Assembly (NCBI GenBank): GCA_964007475.1
Contig: OZ023273.1
Coordinates: 9,021,740 to 9,085,739 of the forward strand
DNA: 64,000 bases
Reading direction: 5' to 3'
Source: Hybos culiciformis
Lineage: Eukaryota; Arthropoda; Insecta; Diptera; Hybotidae
The position numbers and the translations under genes were made by a program. The notes below the pieces were generated by a model that was not told the origin of the DNA, did not search any database, and worked only from the letters and a program-made list of their open reading frames with translations. Below are positions 1 to 13,238 of this stretch, one piece after another. Positions within the stretch are counted from its first letter, which is position 1; each line of letters starts with the position of its first letter.

Positions 1-1080
1 ATTTTAAACGTGTGTGGTCTTTGGATCAATGATATATGATGTCATTATACCGATAATGGGAATTAGATATACATTTAGAAGATTGAAAATCTTTTTTTTT
101 TAAATAAATATTTTGTGGAAAATTAAAGGCGACTAATTTAAAATCTTTATTAAATTTTGCATTGAAGCTTTGATACAATAAGATGATGAAAATAATTGAC
201 AAAGTTCCAGAATCTCATTATTTAAATTAAATGCAAGAATAACATATAAATAAGCAATTAAACTTTGTACTTAAATAATAATAAGTAGAATGGACAAACG
301 AAATAAAAATGAGAATTCTAGTCTAAATAAATTTTGTTTAAGCTTTAAAAGGTTTGAATATAAAATTTCACTTTTAAATTAAATAATAAGCACTTTAATT
401 AAAATATATAATTTTGCGATTTGTTACATTTGAACTTTGTAATAGAATCAGAAATAAATTCTAATTGGCAACATTTTGAAACTTACTTTGATTTTATTGC
501 TTTAAAAATTATAACATATTTTAATAGGAAAACTAGTAAGACATTATGTTGTGTCACAATATTTTATTCTTAACAATTAAAATTAGAAAATATCAAAGTA
601 ATTTGATATGGTTTCGAAATTTAATATGACTTTGAAATTTGATAATAAAATTAAGGAAATAATAAAGTGAATTGTGAAATTTGATATAAAAATTTATTTA
701 TTGAAAAGGAAGATTGAAATAATAAAAATTAATATCAAAATCAGCTTCAAAGTACGAAATATCTTTTCTTTACGATAATGACTGGTTTCTATTGTTTTGA
801 CATTTACTTACAATTAGTATTAGGTGTATAGCTAAAAATTAATATAATACTATTTCCATGATATGTTCCGTATTCAAGGTTTTTTTTTATCATAAGGTTG
901 ACATGAATACATAACATACATTATATAAGTTATATTTTATTTCACAGGATTCCATATCAATTGTATATAAACAAACAAAAACGAAAAGACAATTATTTTA
1001 AGGAAATATTTATGACCCGTTTTCCATTAAAAATGAAAAAATTGGCTCAACATTAGTTGTGACCTAGGAATATAATAGTA
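1..1080. other. AT-rich non-coding sequence
   Basis: No open frame of 60 codons, RNA gene or clear repeat. It is downstream of dsx exon M and may be intergenic or part of a later dsx 3' UTR exon region. Confidence 0.6.
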
Positions 1081-2027
1081 CGGGAAAGGCTTGCAGGTTG
1101 CCACCACCGATATATTTTGACATTCTAGCAGTCTTACAAACTAAACTCCAAGTGACATCGACGTCAAAAGAACAGTTGTCACTTTTAATCTACTTTTGGA
1201 GCGGACAGACGCAATAACACAATGTTTACTGAGCAAAGTGTCAATTATTATTTTCAAAAACTTTAAAAATTAAAAATTGTGTTTTTTTCCCGTGCTCGTA
1301 AAGTGAACTTTTTTATTAGCAATTCAATATAAATATTTGGGTTGTGTTGCTTTTTCATTCAATTAACATATTCCAAAAAGAATTAAAAATATATTATGAA
1401 TTGGCGGTTTTTTTAAATGGATTATACAAAATTGCGTCAGAATGCAGGTTGCCACCTTTATTGGCTTGCACTCTTGCAGGTTGTCACCTTGATGAAAGCA
1501 CTGATGACTGTATGATTTGTTTGAAGAAAATGTCGGAAGTAGACACAACACTATTATGTGCCACAAATGCAGAAGAGCCGTTCACGCGAAATGTGTTTTA
1601 GTGTTTAAACTTGCCCGAATTCTAATTCCGATTAAGATTTGGAATGATTCCATACCATATTGCAATTTTATTTTTTATGTCAATTTTCAGTCATTTCTAT
1701 ATGTTGACAGCCACTGGGTGCAAGTGAAATTCAATAAATTTGAATACATTTCTAAATGAGACATTTTTCAGTTTCAGTTTTTCAACATTTTCAGCAATCT
1801 TCCAAAGGGTGGCAACCTGCAAGCCTAAATTTGAAGAGTTCGATTTTAGATACTTTTGAAAATTTGTTATAGAATTTTTATTTTTTGATATTTCAAATGA
1901 TTTCTAGGCCAGGATTGTAGCTTTTTACTTCCTCTTTCCAACGCATATACTTTTTGTACAATATGTTCATTTTTTGACGAGTTATGGTAAAAAAAGCTAT
2001 GGGGTGGCAACCTGCAAGTTTCTCCCC
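1081..2027. mobile_element. TIR element with TA target duplication (Tc1/mariner-like ends, probably non-autonomous)
   Basis: Inverted ends of 25 bp, 1081-1105 and 2003-2027, match at 21 of 25 positions and share CTTGCAGGTTGCCACC. TA directly flanks both ends (1079-1080 and 2028-2029), the signature of a TA-targeting cut-and-paste transposon. The core motif recurs inside: 1443-1456 and 1473-1488 on the plus strand (the second with one change) and 1808-1825 on the minus strand, giving five copies arranged + + + - -. These may be transposase-binding repeats or a nested smaller copy. No transposase is recognisable. The interior carries a frameshifted zinc-finger-like fragment. The exact superfamily is not settled. 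Confidence 0.72.
1504..1614 (+). pseudogene. frameshifted zinc-finger (PHD-like) fragment inside the TIR element
   Basis: One frame reads DDCMICLKKMSEVDTTLLC, and a second frame, reached by a one-base shift, reads MCHKCRRAVHAKCV. Together they give a C-x2-C, C-x2-C, H-x2-C ligand order, as in the first part of PHD and related treble-clef fingers. The final ligand pair is not seen, and both frames close soon after. Such fingers occur in transposon and LINE proteins as well as host genes, so its origin is open. As it stands it is not translatable as one domain. Confidence 0.35.
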
Positions 2028-2029
2028 TA

Positions 2030-3527
2030 TTAATTAAAAAAAAAAATTTAAATTAAGTAATAATTTATGAGTAAAAAATTAGGTTTCACAGTAAAATTTT
2101 AAATGATAGAATTAAGTATAATTTTAATTACTTTAGAAGTAATCTTTTGTGAAAGGTATACGTTTTTTACTATTTGCACAGTATATTAGGTTATATTATA
2201 ATTTTTATATTGATTGAAAATAGTAACATACTAATATAAATTAAAGTTCATTAAAGATATTTTATTTACTTTTTTAATAAAGTTTTAATTTCTGGAAAGA
2301 AACTGGAAATTCTACAAAGAAACTAAGTGTAAGTTTTCTTATATTAAAAAATAGTATTTAATATGAAATTGAAAATTTTTAAAAATCTAACATTAGAAGT
2401 CAAAATAATTAATTAAAACATTAAATAATGTCATATATAAATATATATTAAAAACAAATGTATTTTTAAACTTAAAATATATAGTGACTGTTGAGCTTAA
2501 TATTCTAAAATTATCAAAATATATGTATATTTAATTTTAAATCATTTAATTGCATTTATATAGTGAATTACAGTCCTATACATATTTAACAAAAGGAGTT
2601 AAATAGTGATTGGATATACATGAACACGACACGTGAAAGCTATCAACAGAATGGTACATAGTGTATAATAAAGTACGTGTAGTAATATTATTTAATTTTA
2701 TCACATAATTTTATTTTGAGTATATAGTATAATTTTTTATTAGCTATATAAATTTCTAATCTCTTATTTGCACAAAAAATTAATTTAATCTTTTTATAAT
2801 AGTTACACTATACTTTATTTTAAGTTGCAGCCACTCTTAAAATTCAGAAATATTTTCCACTTTTCAGAACACTCGAAATTAGCCGACACATACCTAGTTG
2901 TTATTTTATTTTATTTATATATTACTTCTTTCATATATTTGAATTGTAATTAACTTTAATTTAATTTATTACTCAAAAAAAAAAGTTGAACTTAATTGTA
3001 GTTTTATTTCTTTGAGCGGATAATAGAATTTTCACTTTTTATTTATGAGTTCGTTCGTTGTTTTTATATACCTACGTTAAGTAACCTTTATATGAATATA
3101 ATCATTGCATGTTATCAAGCTGACTTCAAAGCGACCCCAAGCCGATCAGTTGTTAATTTTTGTTGCTAATTCAAGAAATTTGTTTCCTAAAAATATGCCT
3201 TTTTATTCAATAACCGCGACGTGATGTGCGACATGTATATTATATAAACATTTTGCTATGATTTGTTCTTTTACTCTTAAAAAGACGCACAAAAAATTAC
3301 AAAAAAAAATAATTAAAAAATTTAATAGTATGTACACTCCATACTATGAAAAACGAACCAGCAGGTATATCATTTATTTCTTCCAATTTGTTTAATTTTT
3401 TTCAGCATAACCGACGGAATAGCTTGTTAAAAAAATTTATGAAAATGATTGTATGAGTGCAATGCCCAGCCTGCCTAAATAAATCTTACAGTGCACTACT
3501 ATATATTCTATATTAGTTTATGATTTA
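2030..3527. other. AT-rich non-coding sequence
   Basis: Nothing recognisable between the TIR element and the LINE remnant. Confidence 0.6.
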
Positions 3528-4314
3528 ATGTCAACTTTTGATCCCCAATTTTCTTTCCAAGGAGAAAGTATTGGCAAATCTGGAAACCTTGACATTTTAG
3601 GCTCGAAAATAACTTTAGATTTGAGCTGGAAACTTCATATTTTCGAAACGGCAAAAAACGCAGCGAAATGTCTCGGTTTCCTTAAAAGATGTAAACAATA
3701 CTTTTCCCCCTCTGATCTCTTGAACATTTATAAATCCTACATACGACCGAAATTAGAATATAATTCACATATATGGGCTGGAGCTCCAAAAACCCACCTT
3801 GAGTACCTGGACAAAGTTGAGAGAAGGGCTATTAGATTGATAAACAATCACCAAACCACCAGCTCATTGACATCACTCAATCACCGTCGCAATGTAGGTT
3901 CACTTTCCATTTTTTATAAATAACTTGTTGGAATGGATACGTGTTCCCTGGAAGTAAAAGCCCTACTTCCTTCACTTCAAGTATTTTCACGTCAAACACG
4001 TACCGCCTCAACGTCACACCCATATTCCGTCAAAATTCCCAGATGTGATAGAACGAGCTTCGGAGATTCGTTTTCAGTTCGCACCTCGAAAATGTGGAAT
4101 GCTCTCCCATCAAAATTGTTCCCGACAGCTGGCGGACGTTTGATTTACGACTTGCGCCGCTTTAAGAAGAGTTTAAATGATTACCTCCTAACTGTCCCAC
4201 TTTATAATCCCGTCTAAACTTCCTGTCCCCATTACCAAATCCATACTTCTCTAAGTATAAAAGGTATCCCACCTAGTGATTTGGTAACTTTAATAAAAAA
4301 AAAAAAAAAAAAAA
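3528..4314 (+). mobile_element. 5'-truncated non-LTR retrotransposon (LINE), end of reverse transcriptase plus poly(A) tail
   Basis: An open frame from 3528 to 4217, interrupted by one in-frame TAA at 3921-3923, encodes the C-terminal part of a LINE reverse transcriptase. Recognisable blocks are AAKCLGFLKRCKQYFSPSDL, IYKSYIRPKLEYNSHIWAGA, LDKVERRAIRLI and, near the end, SFSVRTSKMWNALPSKLFP with LRRFKKSLNDYLL. These are typical of the Jockey/CR1 group. The catalytic YxDD region and the endonuclease are missing. A short 3' UTR follows and ends in a 20-base A tract at 4295-4314, as in an integrated LINE copy in plus orientation. Its GC content is well above the neighbourhood, suggesting a fairly recent insertion; the single stop makes it dead. 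The 5' junction and target duplication are not clear. Confidence 0.85.
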
Positions 4315-7300
4315 TGTGTTTAAAACCTTAAGACTATAAGTAAATTTTTACTGTTTCCAGTTTTAACAAAAGTTTTATTATCTAGAGATAGTAGTTAAGT
4401 ATATACATATATATAATACTATATAAGTTATATTTATCTCGATAATGTATAAAAATGTGTTAAGAAAATGTTATGTAGGTATACTTATATAAAAAATAAA
4501 ATTATATTAATAGCGAAAATTATTGCTTGACAAAATTGATTACATAATTTTTTTTCTCATTCGTATAAAGAAAAGTTATCAAAAACTGCAGCAAGTCTGT
4601 GGTACATAATAAGAATTAAATTTTTATTTAATAGAAGGTCCAGTTATCTGGATGAATTTCAATGAAATTTTTTATTTTAACTCATCGTTAATCAACTGAA
4701 AATATAAAAGCTATAAAATTTTTAATATACTTTCGTATGATAATAATAAAAAAAAAAATTATGTGCAACATTCCTTCTATAGTTTGTTACTATATAGAAA
4801 AAACAAAAAAAAAAAATATTAATGTTAATAATAAAATTTCTAATTTGACAGCCTGATTTCATTTGCCAGTGGAAGTTTTGAAGACTAAAATGGAGCCGTT
4901 TTGTTTTAAAACTACATAATGCTATCACTTTTGTATTTAATGCACCAGCGTAAAATAGGAAAAAAAAACAGAATTGATTTAGAAAAAAAGTCCAGCAGGT
5001 TACGTTATAAGAGAAATACAATTTTTAAAGTAATACTTTTTCTTTTATTAAATTTCTTCTTTCTATTTTGACAACTCTGAATAGAAAAATGAATCATGTT
5101 TCTTAGACTGGAGGAGACCCTTACGTTTTAATTGTAAAGCATCTCTACAACTTGTAACTTTATGTGTACAGACAAATTTCTTACGTTATGCTAAACAAGC
5201 ACTATACCTTGTAAATAAACACTATTTCGATTTACCAAGCTTGCAAACAAGAAAGACACTCTTTATATTTCTTCTAAAATTGTTTTGGCTCAAGTTTCTT
5301 CCTCATTCTTGCTCTGTATAAATTATAAGTAAATGTGCTTGTTAGATCATCCGAAACAGTGTTTCAGATATTGCGTGCATTTTTTTCTATTCCTATGATA
5401 AAAATGATAATTTATTCTCGACGATTGGATTGAACGAACTTTAAAAACCATTATGTCATTTTTAATGTAAAGCTCCAACAATTTATGCAAAAAATTCTTC
5501 GGTTGAAAAGAATTTAATTCGAAAATTTCCTAAATAATTCAGAATTTTTATTACTTATGCATTTAACACTAATTAAATAATAAAAACCCTATTGTCGTCG
5601 TCTTTAATTTCGTAAACATAAATAAAGAAATTTTCTTGTTTCAAATGAAATTACAAAATAATAAAACTGTATGCAGTACAGTATTTTTTTTTTAATAAGA
5701 GCTTTAGTTTTAATTTTTGACCAATTATTATATTTTCCATGAATTACGAGAATAATAAAAAAACAAAATAAACAAAAATATTTGTTAAAAAAAAAATTAT
5801 ACTTTATTCAAACATTTAGTATTTTCCCATTTTTTTTTGTTCCCTCAATGAAAATAAAATATATACTTATAGAAATAATAAAAGATTTTCTAATCTGATG
5901 AATTTTTTGATTAATGTACCGGAAGAGAAATTTAAAATATGCTGTGTAGCTTTTCCTATATATTTATTATGCATTTTTGCTATGCAGAAAGTTCTACAGA
6001 ATAAAATATTATCCTTTTTATTCTTTAAGCAAAATCCCTTGCAGGAAAACAAACTGAAAATTATTCACACAAAAAGTAGTTAAAAATATAAAAAAAAAAA
6101 TGAATAATAATAAAATTACTCAGAAAGAACTTCAATTTTCGTTTACTTAAATTAGAGTGATTCAATATTTGCAGGTATATATTTTAAATTTTTTTGTGTT
6201 AGGTTCAAATTCCGAGCCAAATACTGCAATCTATAAAAGTGATAATAAAAGTATATAAGTTTTTGGTTTTAGCAGAATTCTACTAACGAGTGTATATAAA
6301 AACTGTTATAGTTTAACTTCACAGCAACAGAAGATCCTTGATCATAAATCCATATACATAGTGATTAAAATAATTTTTTTCTTCAAACTAAAGGTTCAGA
6401 TTTAATTGTCGTCTATAAAATTATAAAAAATAGCTCCAAACGAAAGTGAATTAAACTTACTTGACCATCGAAACTAGCGAGAACATAAAATTTAGAATTA
6501 TATGTTTTATACATGTTTCACAATTTAATGAAAAAACATTTTTTTTCTATGGTCATGGGATAAAAATTTAATTTACTTAATCTCTATATATGAAAAATTT
6601 TGTTTAATTAACTTTTTCTATTTGTTGATCCACCTTAACTGCTAAATTTGGATAAATAAGGTATATATACTCATCTTCATCTAATTTAGTTTTTAAAAGT
6701 TTGAATTTTTTATTACATCCACTGAGAAAAAATTTAATCATTTTATTTTAAAGCAATGCCAAAAATGATTATATAAATATATGTATAACTTTTAATAAAA
6801 AATTAGTACCAAATGCGGACAAATATTGTTTTTAAATTAAATTAAATATATTATGTATTACACTTAAGCAAACGGAAATTCTGAGAAAACAAAATCAAAG
6901 TTAAAGTTTTAAATTTAAACATTTAATATTATTAAATTTTATTAAAAATATAAAATATTTAAATTATAGTTAATTATAGAATACAAAAGCTTATTTCGGC
7001 TATCTAGATTTTAGACCAGTGGCTATATTTAACAAAAAAGTAGTTTTTAACAAGTTAGTTGTTCAACCATATTCAACGCAAATACTTCTAAAGGAAGTCA
7101 GAAATATTAACAATTCATAATTTCGGAATATACTTGTAATTAAAAAAATATTTAATTCTTCTCGACATTTTTTTCGGTGTAATTAATAATCTTTAACCAA
7201 AATTTGATAAGAATATTTGTTATATATATGTATATAAGGTATGTTCTATCTATCAATATTATTCTACACAATATTATTTTACATAAAATGCGATATCCTA

Positions 7301-10040
7301 TATATATTATTTTAAGGATATTTTTGGTGCATAATTTCAATCGTTTCTTATTTTATGAGTTACGTTACTTGAATGCATGATATAATTTTATTTTTATTTT
7401 TTATTTTTTGCGATTTTTGCTTTTACTTTATCTCCTTTGCTTTTGGATGCTTTTATTTTTTTTTTGCTTCTGGTGCATCATAAGTAAAATATCCTGAAAA
7501 GTATTCTTAGATGCAAACTGGAATGCAACTGTTTTTCGTTTATCGTTCAAAACTCATAAAAACTATGAAAAAGAATAAAAAATATATAATATATTATAAT
7601 ATATATATTTTTTTTTTTATTTAAATATAACTAAACTACATATAAACATAATATTGTATATACACATACATACATGCATATTTTCTGGTAGCATTATATC
7701 GAAATTTATTTATTTCTTTTTTTTTTTTGCTGCTGTAATAAAAAAGCTATAAATTCATATCCATCCATCCATCATTTATTTAAAAAAAAAAATAAAATTG
7801 TGTATTGAAGGACAATTTTATATTATATTAAAAGAAAACTTATAGAAAATATACATCAGAAAATGAGAAGTATATATAATTTCATATAAACATATATATA
7901 TAGATATGTATTGTACATAAATGTAATATTTTATAATTTTTAGGGAGTTTTTCTTTTGTTACCCATTAAATAATATGAGCTGCAATCATTTCCGTTATCG
8001 TTATAGTTCAGGAAATTTAAGCTAGAAATTTAGTCTATACACAGTCTTGCAACAAACAAAATATTTTTTCCAAAACGTAAAATGAAATTTATCTATGGGC
8101 ACACTTTACTATATTTATGTTTTTGTATATATACAAAGTAATGTACGTATGTGTTATGTGTTTTGTTTGTCAATTATTACATATCTTATTTCATATTTTT
8201 CAATCTTTATTACACTTTGACAATTTATTAAAATCAATAAATCGATTGAAAGTTTTTGATGGAAAACTACTACACAAAATACAAGTGAATTATTGAAGCA
8301 GTTTAATTACAAATTAATGTAACTTCATATTTTCAATGACTTAGTGTCGTTGATACGAGAATCCAAGATGTTCTATTTAGAAGTTACGGCTACTAATTAA
8401 CTTTATTTTGTTGGTCTCAAAACAGTATAAGCTGCTAATTCTGACAGCACTTTAAATTAGAAATTTTTTTTAAAATCTTTTACACATATGTCAAACACCA
8501 TATTATTACCGTACTTAAAATTTTGTCAATTGGTCATTAAAAAAAAATCGTCATTATCAACATCTTATTAAATATTCAAAAAAAAAATAAATAAAATTAT
8601 CAAGTACTTAAAAGATACTACGGCAATGTACAGTAAAATTATTTACGTGGCTATATAAATTTTGATCGCCTATCGACCGTAAGTTATGACATTTCAGTAT
8701 AGCTTATTAGATACTTAAAATATTTTTCAACAGAAATCTATAAACTGGTGTATAAAATATTGAGATCATAAAACTTTTCCGAATTTTTGGTTACTTTTAT
8801 TTCGCACAGTGATTCAAAAATAATAGTATTATTCATTTTTTTTTTTTTTTGTTTTTTATAAAACAATCTTAAAATCATTCAACCGTGCACACTTAAATTT
8901 TAGAATTTATATGCAGACTATTTTCTTTCATTTAATGTTCCAAGAAGCATTAAAGAATTATATAGCGCTTTTTTCTTGATGAAACACATTAAAAAAAAAA
9001 CAAAAAAAAAAAAAACGGCCGTAAAAACTTTTAAGGATTTTAAATTTTTGAATCGAATTAAAATTCAATGATATATAATTTTATGTTTGAACAAATTTAG
9101 CACAGGACAATTTAGTACAATTTTGTACAGAATTTGAGTAAATTTTAGTATTTTATTTGAAGACTTATACGGAGAATTTTTTTTTACTTTTTTAATATAC
9201 TATAATTGATTAATATATTATTTAATTAAAAGTTTGTATGAATTGGAGAAATTAATAATGAAACCGCATAACCCATAATATCTGTGATACATCGCCACAT
9301 TTTAATATTCAGAATTTTCGAAAAAATTTTCTTACTTTCAGAATGAGGAAAAATATTTATTTCATTTATAAAAATTATAATCTCTATGGTTTTCCGTAAC
9401 AAAATAAAAAGAAACTTCAATTTATTTTGTTATTTTTGTTCGTACATTTTATAAAACAAGAAATGGAAAAGGATCAAAATTTTTTATTACCCTAAATAAA
9501 CTATAAACCACAAATGAAAATTTTTTTTTCTATATAATGTTTTTGATAAATACATATGTTTATTTATTATAATAAAAGATAGTTCAAATTATTCAAAACG
9601 TACAATGAATGCGCAAGAGGTATAAGAGAGTTGGGAATAAAGTTTATCCACGAAACTTTTTAGATGTTATGTTTTCTATTTTATGGTTTTGAAAGTACTA
9701 AAATTACGAAAATACGAGATAAAATATTTAATTGAATGAATTTTTTGTTATTCAAGTTATTTATTTTTTATTATTTTTTTTTGAGAATTTAAGGATACCT
9801 AAATTTTGCATTAATTTTTTTTTTGTTTTAGTTTTAAAGATCTGTGAAATAATAAAATTAAATAAATTGCATTTGGCTAAGTAATAAGTTTATAATATGG
9901 ATAGAGAGAGAGAACTTGAATAAATTAATAATTATTTCTTTAAGTAAAAACGAAAAAACATTATATTTTCCTACAATATATATTTAGTAAATATATATTG
10001 TATAATATGTTAGCTTGATAATAAATTATAATATGCGAAA

Positions 10041-10172
10041 GAATGTTTCTTTTCCATATGGAATTAGAAGTTATATGATCCTTAAAATTGAATTTCATTA
10101 TTTTTAAAGAATGTTTCTTTTCTATATAGAATTAGAAGTTATATGATCCTTAAAATTGAATTTCATTATTTT
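10041..10172. repeat. two-copy tandem duplication, 68-bp period
   Basis: Two nearly identical copies begin GAATGTTTCTTTT at 10041 and 10109 and run to TTTCATTATTTT. They differ at two positions in the middle (CCATATGG against CTATATAG). A simple local duplication, no coding meaning. Confidence 0.9.
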
Positions 10173-11390
10173 CTAACTTCCAATATTTAAGGTTTAAGAT
10201 TTTGGCCCTGTAGAACTGGAATGGATACAATTAAAATATGTACTTATTAAATATTTGGGTTTAAAAAATTTATAAAAGTTAAAGAGTTAAAGGCTGTAAG
10301 ATTTCATCCTAACTAATTTAAAAGTACTTCGGAGTCCTAGTAAATATTTACTACGAATTTTTCAATTCATCCTTGGAATCTATTTATCGTTTTAGCCATT
10401 GATTTTCATTTATGACGGCTATTTGAATATTCTGAATCACATAGAAGTTACTAGCATCGATCAACTTTAAACTTTAATCGATCTAATAAGAACAGGATCA
10501 AAGATCAAAAATTTAAAATAAAAATTGAATTTTGTACGATCGATCAGTCATGCATCAATATCTAACATTTTGTTGAAAACGATGTTCAACTTTAAAAAAT
10601 TTCTATCAAATAAAAAAGGAAAATATTTTGTCATACTTTTCTTACTACAAAAACATTAAAGAATAGTTCCCATTGCTTTTCGAGTATTTTTATAAGATCA
10701 TCAGATCTCTTGTACTATTATTGCTTAATAAACGGAAATTGAGGAAAAATAGAATTAATCAGTGAAATTGAAAAAAAAAAAAAAAATTCCGATATAAAAA
10801 TAAAGCCAAATTTATTTTAAAATTAAATTTAAGAAAAGATAAAGAAAAATATAATTGAAAAATGTAATTGAAGATGATATTAATTTTTTTTTACCTATTT
10901 TTCGAATAATAATAATGGAATGAATTTATAATCAAGCAGGAAAGTGTTAATTTATTTTTTTTTTATGGGCCGTTCGTGATCATAAATTGAAAAAAAAATT
11001 AATCTGGATATTAAATAAATAAAAATTACTCAGTAGTTCACTATTTGAACTTGAAACTTTTTTTTTTTTTAAATTATTATTTTTTCATATTTCATGGCAA
11101 AGAATAAATCCAAGTCTAGGATGAATAATTTTAATTAATAGACAGATAGGCTGATAGGTCTTTACGGTAGCATTATAATAACTTGATATCGAGATTTCTA
11201 TTTTTAAGTACCATTTATAATTTTCCCTCGTTTTATGATATTGTGATTAATGTATAATGACGAAAAAAAATTCTTCGGACATAGACTAAATAAAACCAAT
11301 TTCTATCTACGAGCTTTCTAAAATTTTATTTTCTTTATCAAGTGTTTGTAATTGTATAATATGTTTTATAATAAGTATAATTTGTGAAAT

Positions 11391-11440
11391 AGTGGTAACT
11401 TCTAATCCTCAAAAATAGTGGTAACTTCTAATCCTCCTAA
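11391..11440. repeat. two-copy 26-bp tandem duplication
   Basis: AGTGGTAACTTCTAATCCTC occurs at 11391 and again at 11417. A short local duplication. Confidence 0.9.
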
Positions 11441-11489
11441 AATAGCTTCTTATAGTGCATCTTCAAAAAAATTAAAAATTAAAAAAAAA

Positions 11490-11640
11490 TTAAAACAACG
11501 TGGAATCTGCAAGAATCGACGAGGTTATCGTTAACAACCGGCTTTGTGGTTCTCAGGGCTTTCCCAGTATACAATTTTTAAGATCGTCCTCTCTCGCCTA
11601 CTTTGAAAATTAGATTATTTCCTTTTAACTTAGTTTTGGT
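11490..11640 (-). other. GC-richer island with short coding-like frame, probably a decayed repeat
   Basis: This patch stands out from the AT background. On the minus strand it reads YTGKALRTTKPVVNDNLVDS and a few more residues before the frame is lost upstream. I do not recognise a family. A transposon remnant is the likeliest reading. Confidence 0.2.
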
Positions 11641-12927
11641 GATTAGGTCACAGAAAATCAACTCGCTATCAAAAATTTCAACTTGGTCATGATGTTAAAA
11701 AAAAACAAATTGTCCATAAAATCAATTCATTTTATGTCCCTTTTACAAAAGGATATAACGATCAAGGTAACTTGACTTTTATCTCATTCCTACATTAATG
11801 AAGACTATTAACTTTATTAACTTTATTTCACCTCTCACCTTTTTGCATCAATTTTAGCTTAAATATTTTAATTTTAAAAATTCATGTTACGGAAATAATT
11901 TTTTATTTCCAACTTATTTGAATATTTGTTTCTTTTTAAAATTAAAATTTCTCTTTTTGTGTTTTAATTTTCCAATACTTTTTAGGTACCTAAATGTAAT
12001 TTAATTTCAGCATAATATTTAACTATAAAATAGTATATATATATATTGTATTTAAAGAAATTTGTCATATATATAGTTAATTCTTAATTCAATTTAGATT
12101 TCCCTTATTGTTTACATAAGATGCACAAAAAAGAAAAAAAGTCAAAGAAATTCATGTCTTTCACATCATTTACATTTAATAACAATTTTTTTGCAAATGT
12201 TTGCGAACAGAATTATTTAATTTTTTTTCGTTGTTGATATTTTCTTCATTTTCCTAAATGTTTTTTAAAACTTTAAGACGAATTGCATTTACATAACAAA
12301 AAAACAAAAAAAAAAAAAAACAACACAAATCATCATTTCAATTTAATTAAAATTTGTTTATCAAAGAATGAGAAAACAAAGGAAAAATTTTTTTAATATC
12401 AGAAAAATGAGAATTTTCTTTTAAAAAAATTAACAAATTTACATTTTTAGTTATTTTTTTGTTTGTTTCATTTTTATAATCAGTTTAAAAGTACTCGGTA
12501 CTTAATATCAAATTGCTCTCGAATAAATAGAGATTCCTTATTTACTTATTTTTATATTTTTATTTATTCTGAAATTTATTATATAATAAACAAAATAATC
12601 AAAGCAGGGCGAATTTCCTCAAACACTATATATAAGAACTCGACTCTTTAAAGAAACTTCGACAATGATCCGAAAAATTTCACTGCATTACGAATTACGG
12701 AACTAGACTCGAATACTATATCTTTACGAGCACACTATCATTTTGTATAAGGAAAAAAAATTAATATTTCATATAATCACAACTTTATTGTTTTTATTTT
12801 TAATTTTATTTAAATTTTAGCCGCAGGATTAAAATTAATTTAAAAATTAATTTAGTCTAAAATTAAAAATTAAAAATTCAAAAGAAAATAATTTCAACTT
12901 ACAAATAACTAGAATTTGAAGGAATTG

Positions 12928-13238
12928 CTATGTTGAAACACCAGCTGCATTTGAAGATAAACTACTGGATGGTCTAGACGGGCTTGACGGCCTTGTTGGT
13001 ATAGTTTCAGGTGATGGCACTCTTATCGATGTCGATGATGTTGTTATTGATGATGCTGATGCACCGTTTACACCTGATAACGACATACTAGACAAATTTA
13101 AATGTGAATATGGTAAATATGTAGGTGGAGAATTAACTGCAGCTACCGCTTGTTGATAATAGTAATAAGGCGACACAAAGACACGTGGATAGGTCATAAA
13201 ATTTTGCAGTGTCAACATAGCTTCTAATATACTTTGAG
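12928..13238 (-). CDS. dsx: doublesex male-specific exon M, C-terminal end of Dsx-M
   Basis: Male-specific terminal coding exon. The acceptor ATATTTTTAG precedes CTCAAAG, and joining to A or A' (GAA G|CT) keeps the frame: AQSILEAMLTLQNFMTYP followed by RVFVSPYYYYQQAVAAVN, then SPPTYLPYSHL. The block YYYYQQAVAAVNSPPTYLPY lines up with YYNYYTPMALVNGAPMYLTY in Drosophila Dsx-M. The last half is low-complexity Ser/Thr/Pro, typical of the disordered male tail, and ends AGVST before TAG. The tail is 102 residues, shorter than Drosophila's. Codon use is clearly more GC-rich than its surroundings. The first ATG of the open frame (13216-13218) is internal to the exon and not a start. A further male 3' UTR exon, as in Drosophila, could lie below 12928 but cannot be identified. 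Confidence 0.88.

Larger units (their letters stand above)
4315..12927. other. region downstream of dsx male exon; no gene recognised
   Basis: It includes the male 3' UTR next to 12927, whose end cannot be placed because polyadenylation words are too frequent. The short open frames are low-complexity F/I/K/N/L runs. Apart from the duplications at 10.0 and 11.4 kb and the island at 11.5 kb, nothing stands out. Confidence 0.6.

Noticed and set aside
4722..5021. 99-codon minus-strand open frame
   Set aside because: F/I/N/Y-rich low complexity, no motif.
13216..13218. ATG at the start of the male open frame as a translation start
   Set aside because: The frame continues upstream to a good acceptor at 13239-13240 in phase with the OD2 exons; the methionine is internal.
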